Positions 1-5,060 of a DNA stretch of 22,383 bases are shown here, one piece after another. The notes beneath the pieces are model-generated. The model was not told the DNA's origin, did not search any database, and was given only the letters and a program-made list of their open reading frames with translations. The DNA lies in NCBI GenBank assembly GCA_964344305.1, contig CAYFMT010000024.1:1-22383 (forward strand). The letters run 5' to 3'. Both the position numbers and the translations under genes were made by a program. Each line of letters begins with the position of its first letter. Positions within the stretch are counted from its first letter, which is position 1. The DNA is from JABMOV01 sp964344305 (GTDB lineage: Bacteria; Fidelibacterota; Marinisomatia; Marinisomatales; JABMOV01).

Positions 1-46
1 ATGTGTTACCTTTGTATTGACATTCCTGTGTTACCCATGTCTTGAA
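1..46 (+). repeat. Paired TGTTACC motif, IS-end-like, left edge
   Basis: Two copies of TGTTACC followed by a TGT-ending pentamer lie exactly 25 bases apart (starting at 4 and 29). The same pair with the same 25-base spacing occurs inverted at the right edge of the window (22346-22377). Paired boxes of this kind are what the terminal inverted repeats of some DDE-integrase insertion sequences look like; that is from memory and no transposase gene is present here. The window edge therefore probably falls at an insertion-sequence copy or relic. Confidence 0.5.
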
Positions 47-340
47 ACCGTACCTCACCTGCCTTCACAAGACTGCTTTGGCAAGGCAGGCGAGGACTGA
101 AAGGACGACGTGATCTCAATTCAGGGGGTCATAGATCGCTTCACTACCATTTTCATTTCATTACTATGGTCAAGCCACCCGCAATGACAAAAACGTTAAT
201 GGGTATGAAAATAAATCAATTCTCCTCTATATGACCTGCCATCATAAGGATCTATTAAACGAAATTATCTCAAAATGATTGTGAAAAAACGCGAAATAGC
301 AAACTCGCAATGACTTATAATTATTCTTTGAGGTTTTATA
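47..340. other. Non-coding left flank with small palindromes
   Basis: I see no gene in this stretch. It contains a GCCTT/AAGGC inverted pair at about 62-91 and two copies of CGCAATGAC (about 180-188 and 306-314), which give it the look of dispersed intergenic repeat sequence. Open frames here run through tRNA-like and terminator sequence and are not credible proteins. Confidence 0.5.
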
Positions 341-364
341 TCCACCGAAGTAAACGTAGGTGGA
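341..364. repeat. REP-like palindrome, short copy
   Basis: TCCACC at 341-346 pairs with GGTGGA at 359-364. The inner bases GAAGT and ACGTA match the longer palindrome at 1424-1452 (outer arms TCCATC/GATGGA), so the two appear to be diverged members of one dispersed palindromic repeat family flanking the tRNA-Gly locus on both sides. Confidence 0.5.
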
Positions 365-407
365 CCCGATCCTCGGGACGCCATCAACACTATAAAAGCC
401 CCATAAC

Positions 408-428
408 GAAAAAGCCCCTGAATGGGGC
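408..428 (-). terminator. Intrinsic terminator, distal copy
   Basis: Read on the minus strand, GCCCC pairs with GGGGC across a five-base loop and is followed by a run of T. Flanking A and T runs extend the stem in this copy, so it could work in both directions. It is the diverged third member of the terminator repeated at 848-868 and 1288-1308. Confidence 0.6.
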
Positions 429-438
429 TTTTTCTTTG

Positions 439-482
439 AGCGAGAGACGAGGTTTCCCGATTCTCGGGACGTCATCGACCTT
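439..482 (-). pseudogene. tRNA-Gly 3'-half imitation (distal copy)
   Basis: On the minus strand this segment starts with AAGGTCGATG, the same bases as the 3' side of the anticodon loop and stem of the real tRNA-Gly, and ends with CCTCGTCTCTCGC, the same bases as its T-stem and acceptor 3' strand. Between them the T-arm is replaced by a TCCCGA/TCGGGA hairpin. It also holds the stop codon of the GIY-YIG gene. A block that runs from the anticodon loop to the 3' end is the usual extent of tRNA attachment sites. Confidence 0.6.
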
Positions 483-720
483 CAATTAACATCTTAATTC
501 GATGTCGACTCTTCCATCTTTTTATCTCATTTTCCCGTTTAATAGCAACTGACTTTGAATCAAACTCCTCGAAATAAACAAGTTTCCAAGGTCTACCGGA
601 TTTCGTGGATGGTGAGTTCCCTGCATTATGTTTGATCAATCGGTTCGAGATATTTGAAGTATAACCAACGTAGTATCGATTTCGCGAATCCGAAAAAAGT
701 ATATATGTATAATATTTCAA
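472..720 (-). CDS. GIY-YIG nuclease domain protein, copy 2 (distal)
   Basis: An 82-residue single-domain GIY-YIG endonuclease of the small UPF0213/YhbQ type. The GIY motif appears as Y-T-Y-I-L near residue 6 and the YIG motif as Y-Y-V-G-Y near residue 17, followed by the conserved Arg in S-N-R-L and the metal-binding Glu in E-N-E-I-K-R-W. The start is TTG with AGAAGGGA about nine bases upstream, a good ribosome-binding site. The protein is identical to the copy at 912-1160. The last codons and the TGA stop lie in sequence that copies the 3' half of tRNA-Gly. A role as a repair or structure-specific nuclease, or as the nuclease of a minimal mobile element, is inference; nothing shows activity. 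Confidence 0.8.
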   Translation of the reverse strand: MKYYTYILFSDSRNRYYVGYTSNISNRLIKHNAGNSPSTKSGRPWKLVYFEEFDSKSVAIKRENEIKRWKSRHRIKMLIEGR

Positions 721-786
721 TTAACTAATCCCTTCTATACGTAAAAAATCCCTCTTAAATATAAACACCACATCATTGGTCCGTGT

Positions 787-829
787 GAGCAACAGACGAG
801 GTTTCCCGATTCTCGGGACTTCATCGACA
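787..829 (-). repeat. Diverged tRNA 3'-end/hairpin module in GIY-YIG leader
   Basis: The plus-strand bases GAGCAACAGACGAGG followed by the TCCCGA/TCGGGA hairpin (804-818) and TCATCGAC match the tRNA-derived modules at 439-482 and 879-922 with a few changes. So each GIY-YIG gene is bracketed by one faithful and one diverged copy of the same module; an identical one lies at 1227-1269. Confidence 0.5.
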
Positions 830-847
830 CTATAAAAGCCCCATAAC

Positions 848-868
848 GAAAAAGCCCCTGAATGGGGC
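848..868 (-). terminator. Intrinsic terminator between GIY-YIG copies
   Basis: GCCCC and GGGGC form a G/C stem around a five-base loop and are followed on the minus strand by TTTTT. Identical to the terminator behind the real tRNA-Gly (1288-1308); it was duplicated with the 440-bp unit and should end transcripts entering from the proximal GIY-YIG gene. Confidence 0.65.
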
Positions 869-878
869 ATTTCCTTTG

Positions 879-922
879 AGCGAGAGACGAGGTTTCCCGA
901 TTCTCGGGACGTCATCGACCTT
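879..922 (-). pseudogene. tRNA-Gly 3'-half imitation (between the units)
   Basis: Identical to 439-482. It begins with the 3' side of the tRNA-Gly anticodon loop and ends with the acceptor 3' strand, with the T-arm replaced by a TCCCGA/TCGGGA hairpin. It contains the stop codon of the proximal GIY-YIG gene and sits at the junction of the two tandem units. Confidence 0.6.
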
Positions 923-1160
923 CAATTAACATCTTAATTCGATGTCGACTCTTCCATCTTTTTATCTCATTTTCCCGTTTAATAGCAACTGACTTTGAAT
1001 CAAACTCCTCGAAATAAACAAGTTTCCAAGGTCTACCGGATTTCGTGGATGGTGAGTTCCCTGCATTATGTTTGATCAATCGGTTCGAGATATTTGAAGT
1101 ATAACCAACGTAGTATCGATTTCGCGAATCCGAAAAAAGTATATATGTATAATATTTCAA
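912..1160 (-). CDS. GIY-YIG nuclease domain protein, copy 1 (proximal to tRNA-Gly)
   Basis: Same 82-residue protein as the gene at 472-720, encoded by identical DNA. It carries the GIY-YIG core (Y-T-Y-I-L, Y-Y-V-G-Y), the catalytic-type Arg and the late Glu, with no extra DNA-binding domain. It starts at TTG with AGAAGGGA upstream and lies behind tRNA-Gly and its terminator. Small GIY-YIG genes next to tRNAs are something I recall from other genomes of this broad group, but I cannot verify it here. Because a terminator separates it from the tRNA, it probably uses its own promoter in the 80-base leader, or is weakly expressed. Confidence 0.8.
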   Translation of the reverse strand: MKYYTYILFSDSRNRYYVGYTSNISNRLIKHNAGNSPSTKSGRPWKLVYFEEFDSKSVAIKRENEIKRWKSRHRIKMLIEGR

Positions 1161-1287
1161 TTAACTAATCCCTTCTATACGTAAAAAATCCCTCTTAAAT
1201 ATAAACACCACATCATTGGTCCGTGTGAGCAACAGACGAGGTTTCCCGATTCTCGGGACTTCATCGACACTATAAAAGCCCCATAAC

Positions 1288-1308
1288 GAAAAAGCCCCTG
1301 AATGGGGC
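1288..1308 (-). terminator. Intrinsic terminator of tRNA-Gly
   Basis: On the minus strand, about ten bases after the tRNA 3' end, GCCCC pairs with GGGGC around a five-base loop and a T run follows. A further GGGGCTTTT lies just behind it and could pair with the same GCCCC as an alternative. Confidence 0.75.
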
Positions 1309-1318
1309 ATTTCCTTTG

Positions 1319-1391
1319 AGCGAGAGACGAGGTTCGAACTCGCGACATCGACCTTGGCAAGGTCGTGCTCTACCAGCTGAGCTACTCTCGC
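1319..1391 (-). tRNA. tRNA-Gly(GCC)
   Basis: A complete 73-nt cloverleaf on the minus strand. The acceptor stem is GCGAGAG/CTCTCGC, the D arm contains AGCTCAGCTGGTAGAGC, and the anticodon stem ACGACC...GGTCG encloses loop TTGCCAA with anticodon GCC. The T arm contains TTCGAAC closed by GCGAG/CTCGT. CCA is not encoded. The 3' half is the parent sequence of the imitations at 439-482 and 879-922, and the 5' end plus four upstream bases are repeated at 1453-1465. Confidence 0.95.
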
Positions 1392-1465
1392 ATATGTATT
1401 ACGAATCGTATCCATGAGGCTCGTCCATCGAAGTCCGAAGGACGTAGATGGATACTCTCGCATAT
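1383..1465. repeat. 13-bp direct repeat flanking a 57-bp palindromic insert
   Basis: The 13-mer TACTCTCGCATAT occurs at 1383-1395, where it spans the 5' end of tRNA-Gly, and again at 1453-1465. Between them lies a 57-bp segment with the palindrome 1424-1452 (TCCATC/GATGGA outer arms, GTCC/GGAC inner arms). The arrangement looks like a small palindromic element inserted at the tRNA 5' boundary with duplication of its target, or a partial tRNA duplication. Confidence 0.6.
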
Positions 1466-1486
1466 ATCTATCAAAAAAGCGTGGCG

Positions 1487-1514
1487 AATTTAATGATTCA
1501 ACCAGACGCGTCAA
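1487..1514 (-). promoter_or_regulatory. Possible sigma-70-type promoter for tRNA-Gly
   Basis: On the minus strand TTGACG (1514-1509) and TAAATT (1492-1487) are separated by 16 bases, upstream of tRNA-Gly. The -35-like hexamer overlaps the stop codon of the MauE-like gene. The -10 match is only fair, and an upstream promoter reading through is equally possible. Confidence 0.3.
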
Positions 1515-1963
1515 ATAATTTTAGAGCCGATTCGAACAGGAACTTCCCACTTCATGTGTTTCCTGAAATAAACAGAAAGACTCATGAATAAATATATTAT
1601 ATCTTCGATGATTTTTCCCATGCCTACCATCTCCCCTTCCTTCAAACCACAACCACATTCAATATTGTATCCTCGGAGCATGGCCGATGCAATGGCAAGA
1701 ATGAACATGACCATCATGGAGCCTGTAATTAAACTCGCTCCATTCAGGAAAAACCCACCTATGAGAGATATCCCTGCGACGATCTCTACCCATGGCAACA
1801 AAATGGCCATGAGATTTTCCAGTCCAAACGGTAGGATGTGATAATTATCGATGGCTCGGGCAAAATCACCAACATGGGGGATTTTTTCCATACCGGATAC
1901 AATCAGGACGACACCAAGAATCATGCGAAACAAGACCGGAATGTAGGGCTGAAAATTTTTCAT
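1511..1963 (-). CDS. MauE/DoxX-type redox-associated membrane protein
   Basis: A 150-residue integral membrane protein of the MauE/DoxX family. It shows about four hydrophobic segments: roughly residues 8-24, 50-70, 75-97 and 112-128. A Cys-Gly-Cys motif (C103, C105) precedes the last helix. MauE helps mature methylamine dehydrogenase, probably through disulfide handling; relatives are generic redox partners. I place the start at ATG 1963 because its A is the last base of the upstream rhodanese stop (TGATG), which gives translational coupling; a longer frame upstream only shadows the rhodanese. Last gene of the selenoprotein-rhodanese-MauE trio. No methylamine genes are nearby, so a role in thiol or sulfur redox in the envelope is more likely, as an inference. 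Confidence 0.8.
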   Translation of the reverse strand: MKNFQPYIPVLFRMILGVVLIVSGMEKIPHVGDFARAIDNYHILPFGLENLMAILLPWVEIVAGISLIGGFFLNGASLITGSMMVMFILAIASAMLRGYNIECGCGLKEGEMVGMGKIIEDIIYLFMSLSVYFRKHMKWEVPVRIGSKII

Positions 1964-2445
1964 CACTTTTCCATGGGATATCCTGCCTGCAACCAGGCTG
2001 ACCATCCTCCCACAAAAATATAGATGAGATTATACCCGGATGACTGGAGATCGTAGGCAAGATCTTCGCTTGAACCACAATCATCTCCATCACAGTACGT
2101 AACAACAGGGTTATCCTTGCCTACTGCCAGTGTATCCAGTACAAAAAGCAGTTCCATGAAATCCTCTGAAGGTAGAGAACCGGATATTCTTCCCTCCGCA
2201 TAGTATTCATTATGACGAGCATCAATAAACGGAATGCCTTCATCAAAGAAAGCTTTCGCCTGTTCCAGATCGATATTGGCAATGATCGGTTCGCTGGATT
2301 CCAGAATTTGCTGTGACATTTCATCCAAATCGGGAAGAGGTTTGGCCAGCAACGGTATACCAGATCCGCTGACGCTATTGTAGGTCAGTCCAAGAACAAG
2401 TGATAGTAACAGGATAATTCCTGCTTGTATAAGCGATCGGTGAAT
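1963..2445 (-). CDS. Membrane-anchored rhodanese-like protein, non-standard start
   Basis: Rhodanese-fold sulfurtransferase. The core begins at I-D-A-R and the active-site loop carries the Cys of Y-C-D-G-D-D-C-G (C118, with C123 five residues on). The first usual start codon is TTG at 2352, which has no ribosome-binding site. The frame is open upstream and encodes a clear hydrophobic anchor (L-I-Q-A-G-I-I-L-L-L-S-L-V-L-G-L) followed by a linker. No ATG, GTG or TTG exists in that part. The likely start is ATT at 2445, whose A is the last base of the upstream stop (TGATT, parallel to the TGATG used by the next gene), or CTG at 2448. With ATT the protein has 160 residues. The anchor suggests that the domain works outside the cytoplasmic membrane, next to the selenoprotein and MauE-like partner. 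Confidence 0.75.
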   Translation of the reverse strand: MHRSLIQAGIILLLSLVLGLTYNSVSGSGIPLLAKPLPDLDEMSQQILESSEPIIANIDLEQAKAFFDEGIPFIDARHNEYYAEGRISGSLPSEDFMELLFVLDTLAVGKDNPVVTYCDGDDCGSSEDLAYDLQSSGYNLIYIFVGGWSAWLQAGYPMEK

Positions 2446-3617
2446 CAGTGCTGAGTCCTGGGTGGTTTTTGATTAGTGGCAGAGATGGATTTTCTCGCCT
2501 TGTTCTTTTCCGCCTTGATCTCTAAAAGTGCATTGCTGACAAACGTCAACATGTCAGGATCATCCTTGACCTTCCTGCTCATGGAAACAGATGTGTATTC
2601 ACTGGTGTTCACTGCATTGTCCAGTTTCTTCTGCGAATCCATTAATTGATTTCGATAGTCGGCAATCAATGCTGTCATGGTCTTATTGTTCTCAAATATC
2701 TCTTCCAGTGTCTTTTCAGGATCCCTCTTTTGAAGATTCTCAAGACGAGTGTTGATCTTCTTGATATTTGCTGCGGCACTTGAAATATCCACCAGGGGAG
2801 AATCAATCTGCACCACATTGATATCAATCTGTGTCAATGCCCTGCCCTGTTTTCCGCACATGTATTCTTTTGGCCCTTCTGTGGGTTGGACTTTCTCGGG
2901 ACGTGTTTGCTTGGTTGTACCACTGAAAATGATATAATCTGCATCTGCGAATGCCTCAGTGGCCTGTTTGTATTTATCCTGTTTAGCATTCACCATGATC
3001 ACTGTAAAATGAACCTGATCCTTCAATTCAGCAATCATGGTTATACCCGTTTCCAGGAATGGATCAATTTTCAATGTTTTGACATGAGATGGAAGTTTAT
3101 CCGTCACTCCCGTTACACCAAGTTTCAACCCATTTCTTTCAAAGATCTTGTATCGCTCCAATACATATTCGTTTGAACCGGCATGTTTCAGGTTTGCGGA
3201 AATAAATGGCAACGAACAAGTATCCAGAATGGATTGGAATACATCGAATCCTGCTGCCAGTTCGTATGATCCCACATTGATAGCATCACTGCCGATCTTC
3301 TCAAACCCACTTACCATTTTTCTTGCAGTAAGTAATTCTGCAGGCCGATTGTTATCCCTGATATTTGATGTTGTGAACAGCAAATCCCCACCATCCAGAA
3401 TGATGGGTGATATCCCGTCAGCTTTCAATGAGGAAATGTATGTGGCTTTTCTGGACAGACCGCCCAGTGGATTCTTTTTTCAGCCACAGGGGTCCAGTTG
3501 TCCATGAACATTGGCGGTGGCCACGATGGTCATGGATCCAGACACAGGTTGTGTTTTAGTGCATGACCACAAACTCAATGCGATCATACCACTGATAATT
3601 ATATTTTTTCGATTCAT
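2445..3617 (-). CDS. Selenoprotein: metallophosphatase-fold (5'-nucleotidase-like) lipoprotein with Sec46
   Basis: A 390-codon gene read from ATG 3617 through one in-frame TGA (3482-3480, codon 46). The N-terminus is a lipoprotein signal (hydrophobic segment, then L-W-S-C with C19). The next part resembles the UshA/SoxB-type metallophosphatase N-terminus: T-A-N-V-H-G, then D-P-C-G-U with C44-G-U46, then K-K-N-P-L-G-G-L-S-R, D-G-G-D (75-78) and S-A-N-L (about 140). Several metal ligands are altered: the usual D-x-H is N-V-H, GNHE is G-S-Y-E, and late histidines are absent. So phosphatase activity is doubtful and a redox role for Cys-Gly-Sec is plausible. The C-terminal third is helical and charged. 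Coding sense continues without break on both sides of TGA, and a SECIS-like hairpin follows. Automated calls would begin at TTG 3428 and lose the signal and the motif. It lies 10 bases after methylmalonyl-CoA epimerase. Confidence 0.85.
3451..3482 (-). promoter_or_regulatory. Bacterial SECIS-like element with its UGA codon
   Basis: UGA lies at 3482-3480. Eighteen bases later comes a six-pair stem, CUGGGC (3467-3462) with GUCCAG (3456-3451), including one G-U pair, closing the five-base loop GGUCU (3461-3457). From established knowledge, the E. coli fdhF SECIS presents the same GGUCU loop to SelB, also 18 bases after UGA. The lower stem is weak, and the bulged U on the 5' side seen in fdhF is not obvious here, so SelB recognition would differ slightly. 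Confidence 0.8.
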
Positions 3618-3627
3618 TTCTTAACTG

Positions 3628-4032
3628 TTATGGTTTTTCAGCGAGTTCAACTAGAACACCGCCAGTTGATTTTGGGTGAATGAAAATAACCCTGTATCCT
3701 TCTGCACCAATGGTTGGTTTATCACCAATAACCTTCACATCATTGGCAACTAACTCCTTCATGGCGTCATCAATATTCTCCACGTGAAAACAAAGATGAT
3801 GTATACCGGGGCCTCTTTTTTCCAAATATTTTTTAATGGGCGAATCAGGGGATATACTTTCAAGCAATTCAACCTTACCACAGGATGTATCGTAAATATC
3901 CGTTCGAACTCCCTGTCCTCCCACATCTTCCGTTCCCCTGTGTGGAATCCTCAACACATCCCGCCAGAACGGGGCTGATGTATCCAGTTCATCCACAGCG
4001 ATTCCAATATGCTCAATGCCCAGAATTTTCAT
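3628..4032 (-). CDS. mce: Methylmalonyl-CoA epimerase
   Basis: A 134-residue VOC-fold protein that interconverts (S)- and (R)-methylmalonyl-CoA in the propionate/succinate branch, in the cytoplasm. The metal-binding residues expected for the family are visible: His in I-E-H-I-G-I-A (H8), His in G-I-H-H-L-C-F-H-V (H79) and Glu in L-V-E-L-A-E (E129). Length and motif order are typical. The ATG at 4032 overlaps the stop of the upstream epimerase by four bases (ATGA), so the two are translationally coupled. Methylmalonyl-CoA mutase is not in the window. The next gene downstream is the selenoprotein, 10 bases away. Confidence 0.93.
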   Translation of the reverse strand: MKILGIEHIGIAVDELDTSAPFWRDVLRIPHRGTEDVGGQGVRTDIYDTSCGKVELLESISPDSPIKKYLEKRGPGIHHLCFHVENIDDAMKELVANDVKVIGDKPTIGAEGYRVIFIHPKSTGGVLVELAEKP

Positions 4033-5060
4033 AATAATTCGTATGAACTATTTTCTTTCATAGAAATTCCCAATCCGGTGCCTGACGGTAGGATTAAATA
4101 TCCATCCTCCACTCGGGTTCCCAAATAGGGGTCATTATCAATCAATATATGCCCATCTAGATCCGCGAAATCTACATCCGGGGACAAATGGGATGCAGCG
4201 GTAATCCCAACGGAGGATTCCACCATACAACCAAACATGATTTTGAGATTGTACTCATGCGCAGTATCAATCATTCTTTTTGCTTCAAAGAGACTGCCAC
4301 ATTTCATCAGTTTGATATTAATACCGTCAAATGCATGTGCAATCTCAGGGATGTTGCTGGCTACCAGACTGTTTTCATCGGCGATGATTGGTAATGGAGA
4401 TTCTTCACGAAGTTTGGCTGTGTCATCCACCAGCTTTGCAGGTAACGGCTGTTCAATAAACTCTACATTCCTGTCTGATAACCAGTGACACATTTCAATT
4501 CCCGATGCAAGGGTCCAACCTTCATTGGCATCAACACGAATCACTTTGTCCGTTTCATTTCGAATGATATTAATAATATCCTTATCATCGGGCGTCCCAA
4601 GTTTCACCTTCAAAATGGGATAGGGCTCTGCCTCTTCAATTTTTTGTGGCAATGTATCCAGGTCACCAATTGCAATGGTGAAGGATGTCCTGATAGATGG
4701 CTCTCTTGGCACATTGAATAAGTCGCCTATGGACTTGCCGATCTTCTGTCCCCACCAGTCCAAAACTGCCATGCTGAATGCTGCTTCCAGGGATTTGATA
4801 CCACCGGTCCTTCCTTCCAGAAAATGCCAAACAGTTTCCAGCTCACCATCAGGCAAATTCCAATCATCAAACAATTTCAATTGTTTAATAATCTGATCAT
4901 GATATTCCAGATATCTAGCTGAGGGTGCCGCTTCACCCCTCCCCACAATGTCTCCATCAACAAGGTAGACATAGATAACATCATAAAAAGTGTGAGAACT
5001 CCTGGATATCCCAAATGGATGTGTGCATTGCAGCCTATAGGTTTTCCATTGAATATTCAT
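4029..5060 (-). CDS. Enolase-superfamily epimerase (dipeptide epimerase or DgcA-like racemase)
   Basis: A 343-residue enolase-superfamily protein of the muconate-lactonizing subgroup, close to L-Ala-D/L-Glu epimerase. Visible residues are the K-x-K base pair at about K151/K153, metal ligands D177 (V-D-A-N), E203 (E-Q-P) and D228 (A-D-E-N), the opposite-face Lys in I-K-L-M-K (about K250), and a late D-x-D (D300, D302) that in dipeptide epimerases binds the substrate amino group. It overlaps the upstream DUF1611 gene by four bases. That pairing is the arrangement I know for DgcN/DgcA, where the epimerase homologue racemises N-acetyl-D-glutamate. The D-x-D motif favours a dipeptide substrate, so muropeptide recycling and D-glutamate catabolism both remain open. 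Confidence 0.85.
   Translation of the reverse strand: MNIQWKTYRLQCTHPFGISRSSHTFYDVIYVYLVDGDIVGRGEAAPSARYLEYHDQIIKQLKLFDDWNLPDGELETVWHFLEGRTGGIKSLEAAFSMAVLDWWGQKIGKSIGDLFNVPREPSIRTSFTIAIGDLDTLPQKIEEAEPYPILKVKLGTPDDKDIINIIRNETDKVIRVDANEGWTLASGIEMCHWLSDRNVEFIEQPLPAKLVDDTAKLREESPLPIIADENSLVASNIPEIAHAFDGINIKLMKCGSLFEAKRMIDTAHEYNLKIMFGCMVESSVGITAASHLSPDVDFADLDGHILIDNDPYLGTRVEDGYLILPSGTGLGISMKENSSYELL

Larger units (their letters stand above)
434..1334. repeat. Perfect 440-bp tandem duplication with 21-bp junction repeats
   Basis: Positions 434-894 are identical to 874-1334, a period of 440 bases. Each unit carries a terminator, a tRNA-like fragment, a leader and one GIY-YIG gene. The 21-base segment shared at each boundary (434-454, 874-894, 1314-1334) covers the 3' end of tRNA-Gly and its flank. 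Complete identity of the two copies implies a very recent duplication or a homogenising process, or an assembly artefact. Confidence 0.9.

Noticed and set aside
341..1465. CRISPR array
   Set aside because: The repeats are either a 440-bp tandem unit or scattered palindromes with irregular spacing. There is no series of short repeats with unique spacers and there are no cas genes.
1161..1514. 117-residue minus-strand open frame across tRNA-Gly, its terminator and the GIY-YIG leader
   Set aside because: It is a read-through of the tRNA, hairpins and palindromic repeats (the A-R-V-A-Q-L-V-E-H stretch is the tRNA itself translated). The frames at 721-915 and 242-475 are the same artefact in the other copies.
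1964..2005. MauE-like start at 2005
   Set aside because: The extra 14 residues shadow the end of the rhodanese, and ATG 1963 forms the standard TGATG coupling.
2445..3428. A complete 327-residue 5'-nucleotidase-like gene starting at TTG 3428
   Set aside because: It would lack the signal peptide and the first phosphatase-fold motif, and in-frame family sequence continues upstream to the TGA and beyond it. The start is an artefact of treating TGA as a stop.
2445..3617. Pseudogene with a nonsense mutation at codon 46
   Set aside because: The rest of the frame is intact over 344 codons, the downstream genes are coupled to it, the TGA sits in a Cys-type motif, and a hairpin with the fdhF loop and spacing follows. 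Decay would not predict these together, though it cannot be fully excluded.
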